Source: Planctomycetota bacterium | GTDB taxonomy: Bacteria > Planctomycetota > Planctomycetia > Isosphaerales > Isosphaeraceae | Length of the DNA: 64,000 nt | NCBI GenBank assembly: GCA_021791715.1 | Contig: JAJYWB010000002.1 | Span: forward strand, 154,382 to 218,381 | Direction: 5' to 3' | Notes under the pieces: model-generated | What the model saw: the letters and a program-made list of their open reading frames with translations, nothing else | Told to the model about the DNA's origin: nothing | Database searches by the model: none | Position numbers and translations under genes: made by a program | Shown here: in pieces, positions 38,314-48,278 of the stretch | Position numbering within the stretch: position 1 is the stretch's first letter | Layout of the letters: each line of letters begins with the position of its first letter

Positions 38314-38937
38314 ATGCGTTATCGTACGGGATTTATGCTCGCGGTCGGCCTGCTCTTGGCCCTCGCGGCGACCACATACGGTCAAACGACCCCGGCGCAA
38401 TCAACCGCGCCCGCGGCGGCGACGACCGCCCCCGCGATCATCAACCAGGCGACCGAGGCCACGACCGCCTCTCAGCCCGTTATGACGAACCAACCCGTCA
38501 TGACTCAACCGATGGCGACCCAACCCGTCATGACCGGTCAACCCGTCATGACTCAACCGATGACGACCCAACCCGTCATGACGAACCAGGTTTATCGCCC
38601 TCGCGGCTTGTTCGGACGCCGTCGAGGAATGGCGACGACCTATTACAGCTCGGGTTATTACGGCGCGCCGGTACAGGCCGCCGCGCCCGCACAACCCGCG
38701 GCGCCGATCGTCTCGACCCCAGCCGCTCCGGCGACGACGGCCGCCCCCGCGACGACCGCTCCCGTCGTCACGTCGACCCCCGCCGCTCCGGCGACGACCG
38801 CTCCCGTTATGACGACGACGACCGTCCCCACAACCTACACCGCGGCGCCCTCGCCCACGATGACGAGACGCGAATACCGTCAGTGGAAACGCGCCAACCG
38901 ACGCGCGACGCGGGGCTCGGGTCTGTTCTTCTTCTAA
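38314..38937 (+). CDS. Exported Thr/Ala/Pro-rich low-complexity protein
   Basis: A 207-residue secreted protein: signal peptide MRYRTGFMLAVGLLLALAAT, a repeat region of PVMTNQ/PVMTQPM units (about residues 54-92), a Tyr/Gly patch, Thr/Pro/Ala stretches and a basic C-terminus (RREYRQWKRANRRATR) ending in FFF. AGGAGGG lies 7 bp before the ATG. It is perhaps a cell-surface or glycosylated structural protein; no family is recognised. Confidence 0.75.
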   Translation: MRYRTGFMLAVGLLLALAATTYGQTTPAQSTAPAAATTAPAIINQATEATTASQPVMTNQPVMTQPMATQPVMTGQPVMTQPMTTQPVMTNQVYRPRGLFGRRRGMATTYYSSGYYGAPVQAAAPAQPAAPIVSTPAAPATTAAPATTAPVVTSTPAAPATTAPVMTTTTVPTTYTAAPSPTMTRREYRQWKRANRRATRGSGLFFF

Positions 38938-38971
38938 AAACATGACGCGAGCGTAACCGATCGCTCATCAC

Positions 38972-39011
38972 CCTTGGGTCGCGATCGCAAGCGACCCAAG
39001 GTTTTCGCTTT
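38972..39011 (+). terminator. Rho-independent terminator
   Basis: A perfect 11-bp stem CCTTGGGTCGC/GCGACCCAAGG with loop GATCGCAA, followed by GTTTTCGCTTTT. It lies 34 bp after the low-complexity protein gene. Confidence 0.88.
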
Positions 39012-39148
39012 TATCTGTATATCATTCGCATCAGAAAATCAATTAAATATTCACCAACATACTTTTTGCGATCGAATTCGCGTCGACCGCTCGCGAGGTC
39101 TTCGGCTCGACGATTGAAGTCGCTTGAACGGTTTATCGAGATCGATCT

Positions 39149-39817
39149 TTAAGCGGGTTTCGTCGCCGAATCGGTCGCCGCGGCGGCTTCGGTTTTCGTT
39201 TCTTCGATTTTAGACGAGGCTTCGGTCTTCGTTTCGTCGGCTTTCGCCTTTTCGCTTTCAGCCGCCGCGACGCTTGTCGGCGAATCCGAGCCGACGGGCG
39301 CCGACGTCATCCGTGACGCGACCGAAGGACCTTCGGGTGCGGCGAGGTTGATGTATTTATCGAGCGCGTCGAGCATCCGATCGAGCTGAAAAAGCGCCGA
39401 GGTCAGATCGCCGTTGAGCCGATCCGCGAGCGGAGCGGCCGATCCTTCGTATTGCGAAATCACATAAACAAGGCTTTGTTCCCATTTCTTCACAACCTCG
39501 ACCATATCCTCGGCCTCGTCGAGTTTGCGCTGAGCCTGGCGAACGAGCAGTTTGTATTCGGCGTCGGCGGGAGGATCGTGGATCGACCGCGACACGCGCT
39601 TGCGGTGCAGCTCGGTCTTGGTGAATTCAACCTCCTCGCGTCCCTTTTCCACCTCCCCTTTCCAGTAGCGCAATTGATCGCGAAACCAGTTCCGCGTCAT
39701 CTCGATTTCGGAGCTTGTCGCCCGGAGCGATTGCCCCGCCTCGTCGATAAACACCGCGAGCGCCGAGCGAATCGATTTGATCGCCTCGAGCGAATTCACC
39801 TTCGCCGATTCCGCCAT
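39149..39817 (-). CDS. Coiled-coil protein next to a WXG100 gene
   Basis: About 222 residues, almost all helical. Residues 10-150 form long amphipathic helices (EMTRNWFRDQLRYWKGEVEK, KLDEAEDMVEVVKKWEQSL) and the C-terminus is a Lys/Glu/Thr/Ala tail. The ATG at 39817 has GGGAG 8 bp upstream. It begins 57 bp after the WXG100-type gene on the same strand, so it is probably its operon partner, perhaps a secreted or scaffold helical protein of the same system. No family is recognised. Confidence 0.72.
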   Translation of the reverse strand: MAESAKVNSLEAIKSIRSALAVFIDEAGQSLRATSSEIEMTRNWFRDQLRYWKGEVEKGREEVEFTKTELHRKRVSRSIHDPPADAEYKLLVRQAQRKLDEAEDMVEVVKKWEQSLVYVISQYEGSAAPLADRLNGDLTSALFQLDRMLDALDKYINLAAPEGPSVASRMTSAPVGSDSPTSVAAAESEKAKADETKTEASSKIEETKTEAAAATDSATKPA

Positions 39818-39874
39818 CGGAGCGACTCCCGTCAAAAATCATCGATCCGGACCGCCGGGCGACGGTCAATTAGT

Positions 39875-40147
39875 TCAACGCTGTTGCATATACTCTTCAA
39901 TCAACTGCGCCTTGCTAAGCAAAAAAGGAATATGCTCACCGACTGAATCCATAAATCGATGAATGACGATCAGGGTTTGTTCGAACTCGGCCGAGAATTT
40001 TTCGTGTTCGGCGTCGCGCCATGATTGCGAAAGACCCGTCATCTGGCCGTGGAGAACCGAGAGGCGGTCTTCGAGTTCGTGGTTGAACTGTTTCAGGTTA
40101 TGCGCGAAGCGACGGAGCTCGGCGGGATCGACGACGGCTTGGGCCAT
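39875..40147 (-). CDS. WXG100/ESAT-6-like protein
   Basis: A 90-residue helical hairpin of WXG100 size. The central turn is LSQSWRDAEHEKFSAEFEQ (Trp at about residue 43), where the classical WxG is W-R-D, as in many divergent members. Hydrophobic heptads fill both helices. AAGGAG lies 7 bp before the ATG. WXG100 proteins are small dimeric substrates or co-substrates of type VII secretion, matching the FtsK/EssC-type ATPase 2.5 kb away. Confidence 0.8.
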   Translation of the reverse strand: MAQAVVDPAELRRFAHNLKQFNHELEDRLSVLHGQMTGLSQSWRDAEHEKFSAEFEQTLIVIHRFMDSVGEHIPFLLSKAQLIEEYMQQR

Positions 40148-40328
40148 GACGCACTCCTTCGATAGCGATGTTCAAGTGGAATTCGAGCGTGGAATTCGAT
40201 TCTCCACGCCATCGGTTTCGCTCGATACGCCCATCCCTTGAAAAAGCGTGAAGCCGCGGGAATCGGTTGGAAACCGCCTCTCGCGAGCGATCGAAGCGCG
40301 TCTCGCCGGCCGATCGGGTACGATTCGA

Positions 40329-41732
40329 TCACACCGGTTCGTGAACCGCCTCGCCAAGGGGATCCTCCACCTCGGAAGCCGCGGGCTTTACCACGCGCTT
40401 CCCCAATCCTAATGATAGAATGATTGTCGCCGAAATCATCATCGACGTCCCGAGAATCACGATTCCGGGCTCGAACATCCCCGTCCGATACTTAATCCAG
40501 CCCAAAATCGCGGGGCCGACCTGCCCCCCCAAATTGCCGATCGAGTTGATAAACCCGATGCTCCCCGCCGCCGCCGACTCGGTCAAAAACAAACTTGGAA
40601 GCGTCCAGAAAGCCGGGAGATACGCCTTTAAACCCATCATCACGAACGTGAACATCGCCACCGTCAGCCAGAGATTGCCGCGGCTGAACATCGTCAGCAA
40701 AAGCGCCGACGCCCCCACATAGATCGGCAAAGCCGCGTGCAACCGGCGCTCGCCCATCCGGTCCGAATTCCATCCCACCAATATCTGACCCAGCAATGAA
40801 CCCATCGGCGGAATGACGATCATCGACGTGAGAGCGCCCAGCTTGAGATGATACCAATCGTCGAAGATGCTCGGCATGAAAAACTCGATGCCGTAATTCC
40901 CCGTGACGATGAAAAAATACGCCGTCGCCAAAAGCAACACTTTGGGATGTTTAAGCGCTTCAATCACACTCATCCGTTTACCCGAATGTTTTTCGTGTTT
41001 TTCCCTCGCAAGCTCGGCCTCGAGCGCCTCGCGCTCCTGGGGATCGAACCACCGCGCCTGCCGCGGTCGATCGGTCAACATCCATAAAACCAAAAAACCC
41101 AACAGAACCGCGGGAACACCCCAAAAGATATAAACAATTTGCCAACCCTTCATGCCCCAAAGCTCGGGATGATACCGCGTGATCGCGGTCGCTCCCGATC
41201 CCGAGATCGTCTCGGTCATGCCGAACGGAAGCATCAGGTTGGTGATTTTCGGACTCACGATCTGCGCGATCGGCGTCGCCACGAAAAACCAAGAGAGCGT
41301 CCGGGCGCGATCGCGGCTCGGGAACCAGTGCGTTAAATAGACGATCACACCGGGGAAAAACCCCGCCTCGGCCAAACCCAGTACAAATCGAAGCACGTAA
41401 AATTGAATCGGCGTTCGAACGCAAGAAGTCGCCGCGGCGACGATCCCCCACGCGATCATCGTCCACGCGAGCCACTTCCGCGCGCTCCATTTTTCGATCA
41501 AAAGCGTCCCGGGAATCGCCAAAACCAGATAACCGATGAAGAAAATCCCGGCGCCGTAACCGATCACCTCGTCGTTGAACGCGGGAAGATCCTTCGACAT
41601 CGTCAGCTTCGTCAGCCCGACGTTTGTTCGATCAACATACGCGATCATATAACCCAAAAATAAGATCGGCAGCAGCCGGAGATACATCTTACGGCGGGCG
41701 CGATCGAGGGGAGACGGCACTGTGTCGGGCAT
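40329..41732 (-). CDS. MFS transporter, anion:cation symporter-like
   Basis: About 467 residues, 12 membrane helices. IAYVDRTNVGLTKLTMSKDL in helix 1, GIFFIGYLVLAIPGTLLIEK in helix 2, RFVLGLAEAGFFPGVIVYLT in helix 4 and MTDRPRQARWFDPQEREAL in the central loop are features of the ACS (glucarate/phthalate permease) branch. It likely imports an organic anion such as a sugar acid. The ATG at 41732 has GAGAG 7 bp before it. It sits inside the T7SS-like locus but has no clear link to it. Confidence 0.88.
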   Translation of the reverse strand: MPDTVPSPLDRARRKMYLRLLPILFLGYMIAYVDRTNVGLTKLTMSKDLPAFNDEVIGYGAGIFFIGYLVLAIPGTLLIEKWSARKWLAWTMIAWGIVAAATSCVRTPIQFYVLRFVLGLAEAGFFPGVIVYLTHWFPSRDRARTLSWFFVATPIAQIVSPKITNLMLPFGMTETISGSGATAITRYHPELWGMKGWQIVYIFWGVPAVLLGFLVLWMLTDRPRQARWFDPQEREALEAELAREKHEKHSGKRMSVIEALKHPKVLLLATAYFFIVTGNYGIEFFMPSIFDDWYHLKLGALTSMIVIPPMGSLLGQILVGWNSDRMGERRLHAALPIYVGASALLLTMFSRGNLWLTVAMFTFVMMGLKAYLPAFWTLPSLFLTESAAAGSIGFINSIGNLGGQVGPAILGWIKYRTGMFEPGIVILGTSMMISATIILSLGLGKRVVKPAASEVEDPLGEAVHEPV

Positions 41733-42320
41733 GAACGGGCTCTCGTTGCGCGAAATCAAAACCCGGAAAAGTAACGACCGATACGCGAACGTGCTCGAAT
41801 TTGTTCGACGCGAAGCTCTCAAAAACGACGACGACACGCCCACCAGAAAAAACGTACCACGAGCCGAACCGCTCCGCAAACGTCTCGAATTGAATCCGCC
41901 TCGTCGGAGGTTTCCCGCCCATTCAAGGCCGAGGCCGAGCAGGCTCTCGTCGCGTTATGTTTCGCGACGAATAATCGATCCGGAAAAGCGAAAAGATCGC
42001 TCAAAGATCTTTACAAATAACTATTTATATCGAGCGATTGAATCCGGCGGTCGACCCTCCCGCCCGATTACCGGACCCGCGTCGTCGTCGCGGTGAAATC
42101 GGCGCGTCGGAGTCGATTTTTCTCGATGCCGTTCGTCCACGCATTGACCGCGACCGAAGTCGACCGACAATAAATCATGATGTCCCGTCATGATTGCTCG
42201 CGCCCAGGACGATTGTTGCCCCGGACCGCGTTCGCCGGACATAATACTTGGTAAGTGATCCGTTTCGTTCGCCTCCGGCACGATAACCCCCGGCTTTCAG
42301 CGAAAACGAAGGACGAGTTT

Positions 42321-42545
42321 ATGAACGCGAACGCGAATCGCCTGCACTCCGCGTTGCAAACCTTGCGAATCCACTGGGAAAGCAGCAGAGACGACTGGGA
42401 CGACGCCGTCAGTCGCGACTTCGAGGAACGCCACATCCTCCCCGTCGAAACCCAGGTCAACGCCGTTCTTGGCGCTATGGAGCGATTGGCGCAAACGTTC
42501 TCCAAGGCGCGACGCGAGGTCGCTCGACGTCCAGACGATTATTAA
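42321..42545 (+). CDS. Small WXG100-like helical protein
   Basis: A 74-residue protein with two helices around a Trp/Asp turn (HWESSRDDWDDAVSRDFEER). It is shorter than classical WXG100 proteins but of similar composition. AAGGA lies about 8 bp before the ATG. It is 89 bp upstream of the FtsK/EssC-type ATPase on the same strand, the usual place for a T7SS substrate or co-factor. The relationship is inferred from size, helix pattern and position. Confidence 0.65.
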   Translation: MNANANRLHSALQTLRIHWESSRDDWDDAVSRDFEERHILPVETQVNAVLGAMERLAQTFSKARREVARRPDDY

Positions 42546-42634
42546 TTCGTTGATCGCTTCAACATCCGTCGGCGATTCACCGATTTCCGCTCCCCGAGTT
42601 ACCGTATATTTAAAAGAATCTTGAGATTTCCCCC

Positions 42635-45600
42635 ATGAGCCAAAACGTCAAAGAGTCGACGGGATCGGGATCGAGCAAGGCGAACGGCCCCGCGGCTTCG
42701 TCCACCAAAACCGGATCGGCCGCGAACGCGGCGGCCGCCGCGGCCCAGGCGGTGCGCGACGCCGCCGGCCAGGCTTCGGGAGTTACCGGAAGCATCGATC
42801 AAGTCGTCGACGGCCTGATCGCGCGCCAATCTCCCGCCGCGGGCGTTCCCCCGCTCATCGCCCGCGAACGCGCCCTCGTCGCCGATCTGATCGCCCAATC
42901 CGCCGAACGAGGTCGACTCGAAACCGAAATCGAAAAAATCTATCAGAACCGTAAACTCGCCAACGAAACCGAATATCTACAATCGACCGAAAAACTCAAA
43001 ACACGCCACGAAGCCAAGCTCGCGGCGATCGATTCCGCCTTCGAAACCGCCAAAAAACGGACATCGGATTGGTATCTCAACGAGAAAATCCGCGTCCAAT
43101 CCGAATACGAAGACGTGAAAAAAGCGATCGAACTCGCCGCCAAACAGGGACGCGACGACGCTCGAAAAAAGGCCGAAAGCGCCAAATGGGAGGCCGAGGC
43201 GATCCATCAGGCCGCAGCCGAGGACGCCGATAAAAAACTCAACGATCGCATCAACTTCCTCGACGACACCGACTCGCGGCTCGAAATCCTCGAAAACGAC
43301 TCGCTCGCGCTGTTTCGTTACTTCCACCAGGAAAAACGCCTCGAATCGCGCACCGTCGAACCCTCCCCCGATCTCGCCGAAGGCGACCCGTTCACCAAAT
43401 ATCACGATGTGATGAAGAAAGCGATTGAACAGCTCTCTAGAATCAACGCGCTCTCATTACCTCGAGCCGTCGTCTTCGGCCCGCTCTGGATTCATCCCGC
43501 GATCCTTCTGCTGACGTTCGTCCCCGCGGTCTTCGTCGTCGGCTGGAAGATCGCTCTCGGCGTCGCGATCGTCGTCGCCGGGGTCGCGGGCACGGCGCTC
43601 TGGTTCCAATTGAAAAAACGGGTCGATCGCGAGATCGATCTCCTCCACGCCCCCTTACTTCAAGCGATCACCGACGCCGAACGCCTCAAATCGATCTGCC
43701 GACAAGCCGCGAAGGCGCAATTCGATCAAAAAACGGCCGATGCCGCCCACAAACGCGATTCGACCGTCGCCGCCGCCGAAGTCAAGCTCGCGCAAACGAT
43801 GGAACAAGTGATTCAGCGTAGAATTCACGACCTCGAATCGATCGAGGAACGAAATCGAGCCGCCAAAATCGCGACCGAGGAAAAACGCGTCCGCGACGAA
43901 AAAACCGCCGTCGAAACCCACGATCAAGCCCGCGCCGCGGCGATCGCCGCCTTCGAAACCGATACCGCGGCTATTAAATCCAAATATAAAAAACAGTACA
44001 AAGAAATCGAGGCCGAGCACGATTCCGCGTGGAATCGGATGGCCGATCGCTGGCGCGACCTCATCAAACGTTCGCGCGACGAGATCGAAGCGATCCGCGC
44101 CGAGACGAATCGGCTTTTCATCCCTTGGCCCGGCGCCGATTGGAAAAGCTGGACTTCGCCGCGCGAAACCCCCTCGGTCCTCAAAATCGGCGAAATCGCG
44201 ATCGACACCGCGCAAATCCCCGAAATCATCCCCAAAGATAAAAAACTCGAAAGAGAATCGCTCGCGAGCTTCACCCTCCCGGCGTTCATCCCGTTTCCCA
44301 CGGGTTGCAATTTGCTGATCAAAACCGACCCCGAGAGCCGAGCCGCCGCGGGCCGCATGTTGCAATCGATGATGCTGCGGCTGATGACCGCCGTCCCCGC
44401 CGGGAAAGTCCGGTTCACGATCCTCGATCCCGTCACCCTCGGAGAGAGCTTCGCCACCTTCATGCATTTGGCCGATATCGACGAATCGCTCGTCACCCAG
44501 CGAATCTGGACCGAGAGCGACGATATCGACGCGCGGCTCGTCGATCTCACCGAGCACATGGAAAACGTCATCCAAAAATACTTGCGCAATGAATTCCCCA
44601 CGCTCGAGGAATACAACATCATGGCGGGCGAGGTCGCCGAGCCTTATCGGTTTTTGGTCGTCGCCAATTATCCCGCGCGGTTCGGCGACGACGCGACCAA
44701 ACGAATCTGCTCGATCGCAGCCAACGGCCCCAGATGCGGTGTGTTTGTATTTGTATCAGTCGATATGTCGCTCAAACTTCCCCACGGCTTCGATCTAAAA
44801 GAGCTGGAACAGTTCACGAACCCCCTCGAATGGCGCAATCCCGCGTTTTACGGCGCCGACCCCGTGCTCGCGAATTATCCGATCTTTCCCGATCCGCCCC
44901 CCCCCGCCGACGAATTCGTCGACGCCGTTCAGGTGTCTGGAACCAAAGCCAAAGAGGCCAAACGCGTCGAGGTCCCGTTCGACGTCATCGCTCCACCGGC
45001 ACACCAATATTGGACCCAATCGAGCGCCCAGGGAATCGACGTACCCCTCGGTCGAGCCGGCGCCACCAAGTTGCAATCGCTTAAACTTGGAAAAGGCACA
45101 TCCCAACATATGCTCATCGCCGGTAAAACCGGATCGGGCAAATCGACGCTGATGCACGCGCTCATCACCAACTCGGCGCTCCGCTACAGCCCCGCCGAGC
45201 TCGAACTCTATCTGATCGACTTCAAAAAGGGGGTCGAATTCAAAACATACGCGGCTCACCTTTTGCCCCACGCGCGCGTGATCGCGGTCGAAAGCGAACG
45301 CGAATTCGGCCTCAGCGTGCTCCAACGGCTCGACGCCGAACTCAAAAAACGGGGCGACGATTTCCGAGACGCCGGCGCCCAAGACCTCCGCGCGTTCCGC
45401 CAAGCGAGGCCCGATCTCCGAACTCCCAGAATCCTCTTCATCGTCGACGAATTTCAAGAATTCTTCGTCGAGGACGACCGCATCGCCCAGGAGGTTTCCC
45501 TCCTGCTCGATCGCCTCGTCCGTCAAGGACGCGCCTTCGGCATCCACGTGTTACTCGGATCTCAGACATTGGGCGGTTCTTATTCGTTGCCCCGCAGCAC

Positions 45601-46759
45601 CGTCGGACAAATGGCGATCCGAATCGCGCTCCAATGCTCCGAAAACGACGCCCATCTCATCTTAAGCGAAGAAAACTCCGCGGCGCGGCTCCTCTCACGC
45701 CCCGGCGAGGCGATCTACAACGACGCCAACGGTCTCTCCGAGGGAAATCACCCGTTCCAGGTCGTCTGGCTTTCAGACGAACGTCGCGAGGTTTACCTCA
45801 ACGAGCTTTACAACCTCGCCGTCGAACGCAATCTCCTCCCCGTCGAGCCCCAAATTATCTTCGAGGGAAACCTCCCCGCCGATGTCGGCAAAAACGCGAC
45901 CTTGAACGAACTCCTCAATCGAGACTCCTGGCCCAAAAATCAAAAAGCCTTCCCCGCGTGGCTCGGCGAGGCGATCGCCATCAAAGAACCCACCTCGACC
46001 GTCTTCCGTCGCATGAGCGGTGTCAACACATTAATCATCGGTCAAAACGAGGAGGGAGCGAGAGGGATCGTCGCGATGTCGATCGTCGAACTCGCCGCCC
46101 AGCATCCGATCGAGGGAATCGACGCCGCGGGAACCGCGTCGGCTCGCTTTTACGTCCTCGACGGAGCGCTCGAAGATTCCCCCTGGTACGGCTTCCTCGC
46201 CGGCTTGAAAGACGTCGTTCCGCACCGGTTCCGCGCCGGCACTCCCCGCGACGTCGCCGATATCATCAACGAGGTCGGCGACGAATTCGACCGCCGCGGT
46301 AAGGAAAACGATCTCGAAGCACCGACAATTTATCTGTTCATATTCGATCTACAACGGTTCCGCGACCTCCGCAAGCAGGAGGAGGATTTCGGCTACTCGC
46401 GTCGCGGCGGCGATCAGCCGCCGAGCCCTTCGCGTCGTTTCGGCTCGATCCTCCGCGACGGTCCTCCGCTCGGCATTCACGTGATCGTTTGGTGCGATAC
46501 GCTCAATAATTTGAATCGCGCGTTCGATCGTCAAATTCTTCGTGAATTCGAAACGCGAATTCTTTTCCAGATGAGTTCGTCCGATTCGAGCAGCCTGATC
46601 GATTCTCCCGCGGCGAGCCGATTGGGGCCGAACCGAGCGTTCTACCACAACGAGGAACAGGCCCGGCTCGAGAAATTCCGCCCCTACGCGATCCCCGAGC
46701 GCGAATGGCTCGAAAGCGTATCCGCCAAATTGAAAGCGCGCGTTCCCAAAGTCGATTGA
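42635..46759 (+). CDS. Membrane-anchored FtsK/SpoIIIE (EssC/EccC-like) secretion ATPase
   Basis: 1374 residues. A low-complexity start is followed by a coiled coil (about 80-220), two membrane helices (about 275-330: HPAILLLTFVPAVFVVGWKI and onward), a second long coiled coil (about 360-500) and three ATPase-like modules. Module 1 (about 555-720) and module 3 (about 1125-1374, NTLIIGQNEEGARG) lack a working P-loop. Module 2 has Walker A LIAGKTGSGKSTLMHA (about 829) and Walker B ILFIVDEFQEFF (about 932). This three-module plan matches T7SS motor proteins, not DNA translocases with a gamma domain. Coiled coils in the membrane-proximal part are unusual. Confidence 0.9.
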   Translation: MSQNVKESTGSGSSKANGPAASSTKTGSAANAAAAAAQAVRDAAGQASGVTGSIDQVVDGLIARQSPAAGVPPLIARERALVADLIAQSAERGRLETEIEKIYQNRKLANETEYLQSTEKLKTRHEAKLAAIDSAFETAKKRTSDWYLNEKIRVQSEYEDVKKAIELAAKQGRDDARKKAESAKWEAEAIHQAAAEDADKKLNDRINFLDDTDSRLEILENDSLALFRYFHQEKRLESRTVEPSPDLAEGDPFTKYHDVMKKAIEQLSRINALSLPRAVVFGPLWIHPAILLLTFVPAVFVVGWKIALGVAIVVAGVAGTALWFQLKKRVDREIDLLHAPLLQAITDAERLKSICRQAAKAQFDQKTADAAHKRDSTVAAAEVKLAQTMEQVIQRRIHDLESIEERNRAAKIATEEKRVRDEKTAVETHDQARAAAIAAFETDTAAIKSKYKKQYKEIEAEHDSAWNRMADRWRDLIKRSRDEIEAIRAETNRLFIPWPGADWKSWTSPRETPSVLKIGEIAIDTAQIPEIIPKDKKLERESLASFTLPAFIPFPTGCNLLIKTDPESRAAAGRMLQSMMLRLMTAVPAGKVRFTILDPVTLGESFATFMHLADIDESLVTQRIWTESDDIDARLVDLTEHMENVIQKYLRNEFPTLEEYNIMAGEVAEPYRFLVVANYPARFGDDATKRICSIAANGPRCGVFVFVSVDMSLKLPHGFDLKELEQFTNPLEWRNPAFYGADPVLANYPIFPDPPPPADEFVDAVQVSGTKAKEAKRVEVPFDVIAPPAHQYWTQSSAQGIDVPLGRAGATKLQSLKLGKGTSQHMLIAGKTGSGKSTLMHALITNSALRYSPAELELYLIDFKKGVEFKTYAAHLLPHARVIAVESEREFGLSVLQRLDAELKKRGDDFRDAGAQDLRAFRQARPDLRTPRILFIVDEFQEFFVEDDRIAQEVSLLLDRLVRQGRAFGIHVLLGSQTLGGSYSLPRSTVGQMAIRIALQCSENDAHLILSEENSAARLLSRPGEAIYNDANGLSEGNHPFQVVWLSDERREVYLNELYNLAVERNLLPVEPQIIFEGNLPADVGKNATLNELLNRDSWPKNQKAFPAWLGEAIAIKEPTSTVFRRMSGVNTLIIGQNEEGARGIVAMSIVELAAQHPIEGIDAAGTASARFYVLDGALEDSPWYGFLAGLKDVVPHRFRAGTPRDVADIINEVGDEFDRRGKENDLEAPTIYLFIFDLQRFRDLRKQEEDFGYSRRGGDQPPSPSRRFGSILRDGPPLGIHVIVWCDTLNNLNRAFDRQILREFETRILFQMSSSDSSSLIDSPAASRLGPNRAFYHNEEQARLEKFRPYAIPEREWLESVSAKLKARVPKVD

Positions 46760-47002
46760 CGGCGATACTCGCCTTTTATAACGAGCCCATCGCGAGCGAC
46801 GGGTTGTTATTTTTTAATTTGAACATAGCATGGCGAACCGATCCCGGATCGCCGATCGATTCGGGACGCCGAACCACGATGTGATCCAAATCTTAACTTC
46901 CGCATTTGTAATCGGCGTCAAAGCGCCGATCCATATTCAGCCTTATAAATTCATAAGAAAATAGATGTTAACAAATGATCAACAAGTCGTATTTTATTAT
47001 TC

Positions 47003-47560
47003 TTAATAAATATCGTCTTTGGAAAGACGCCTTTCGAGCGTATCGGCCAGGCGGGCGACGCGCTCGACGACCGCCGCGGCGTCGGTCGTTTCGGCCTCGG
47101 CCGCGGTGAGATTGCGGACGACGACGCAGTATTCCTCGCCCCGAAGCGATTTGATCGCGAAGCAACCCTCGACCATCCGCGCATTCATCCGCAACAAATT
47201 ACGCGCATCGCGATCAAAAGCGGGCCCGCAGACCGAGACGAGCGCGACGATCGGACGTTCGTCGGCGTCTCGGCCCGCGTAACTGAGATAAACCGCCTGA
47301 CGACGGTCCGATAACGGCACGATCACCCGCCTGCCGTTTCCCGACGGTTCGTCGCAATAGCCCGATCGCGCCGCGAAATCTCGAATCAACCGGTCGACGT
47401 CGGGATCGTCGGCCTCGGGCTCCTCGTACGGGTCGATCGCGTCTCGCCCCGCGTGCGGATCGGCGCGCATCGCCCCGAGCGGCAGCCCGCACGCCTTGCA
47501 CGTGCGATTCGCCGCGTCGTTTTCGATCGTACACCGTGCGCACACGAACAAAAACGTCAT
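47003..47560 (-). CDS. Zinc-ribbon protein with YbjN/chaperone-like C-terminus
   Basis: About 185 residues. A RanBP2-like zinc ribbon (CARCTIENDAANRTCKACGL, residues 6-25) is followed by an acidic linker and an alpha/beta domain (VIVPLSDRRQAVYLSYAG, PIVALVSVCGPAF, CFAIKSLRGEEYCVVV). The domain layout recalls YbjN/type III chaperone-like folds; this is a weak resemblance. It is 240 bp from the end of the secretion ATPase gene, convergent with it, so a chaperone role is only a hypothesis. Confidence 0.65.
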   Translation of the reverse strand: MTFLFVCARCTIENDAANRTCKACGLPLGAMRADPHAGRDAIDPYEEPEADDPDVDRLIRDFAARSGYCDEPSGNGRRVIVPLSDRRQAVYLSYAGRDADERPIVALVSVCGPAFDRDARNLLRMNARMVEGCFAIKSLRGEEYCVVVRNLTAAEAETTDAAAVVERVARLADTLERRLSKDDIY

Positions 47561-47588
47561 CAAACCCGACCCCATACCGAGCCTTCAA

Positions 47589-48221
47589 TCAATCGAACGT
47601 CTTGATCCTCACGTTTCGAAACCGCACGATCGACTTGGGATCATGATTTTGTAACCCGATAAATCCTTTGATCCCACGCGACCCTTTATAATGATTGATC
47701 GTCTCTCCGTTCAAAGCGATCGTGTAATCTTGCCCTTTGACGGTGATTTCGTAAGTGTTCCACTCGCCGACGGGCTTGACGGGAGGCGTTTTCTCGGCGG
47801 CTTTAAAGCTATAAACCGCCCCCGTGCGATGTTCGGGATCGGCGCCGTCGCAAATCTGGATCTCATATCCCTCGTTCACCGCGTCCCACGGGCTTTTGGG
47901 CTTGTTGGGAAAGCGGACGAAAACCCCCGAATTATTCCCCGCCTCGGAAAGCTTGTAATCGACGCGAAGCGTAAAATCGCCGAACGGCTTCTTCGAATAC
48001 CAAAGCATCCCCATGCCGTCCGAGGTCACCAGAACCCCGGGCGATTCCTCGACGATCTTGCCGGGACCCACCATCTCCCATCCCTGCTTGAGTGGATCCC
48101 CCTTCTCGTACAACTTAACAAACCCCGATTCGCCCGCCGAGCCGTCGTCGCGCGCCCCCGCGACGAACGCTCCCGTCGCAACGATCAAAACCGCCGCCGT
48201 CAACCATCCGGCGATCCTCAT
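47589..48221 (-). CDS. DUF1080 / 3-keto-disaccharide hydrolase-like exported protein
   Basis: About 210 residues with a signal peptide. The DUF1080 jelly roll shows WYSKKPFGDFTLRVDYKLSE, NNSGVFVRFPN, GYEIQICDG and GFIGLQNHDPKSIVRFRNVR, all family hallmarks. The family includes 3-keto-glycoside hydrolases and is greatly expanded in planctomycetes. AAGGTG lies about 7 bp before the ATG at 48221. A ThuA protein is nearby; the two families often co-occur in sugar use. Confidence 0.93.
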   Translation of the reverse strand: MRIAGWLTAAVLIVATGAFVAGARDDGSAGESGFVKLYEKGDPLKQGWEMVGPGKIVEESPGVLVTSDGMGMLWYSKKPFGDFTLRVDYKLSEAGNNSGVFVRFPNKPKSPWDAVNEGYEIQICDGADPEHRTGAVYSFKAAEKTPPVKPVGEWNTYEITVKGQDYTIALNGETINHYKGSRGIKGFIGLQNHDPKSIVRFRNVRIKTFD

Positions 48222-48278
48222 GGCGTTCACCTTGTTTTAAAAAGATCGTGATGTCGGTGAATTCAATAAACGCGAGGG

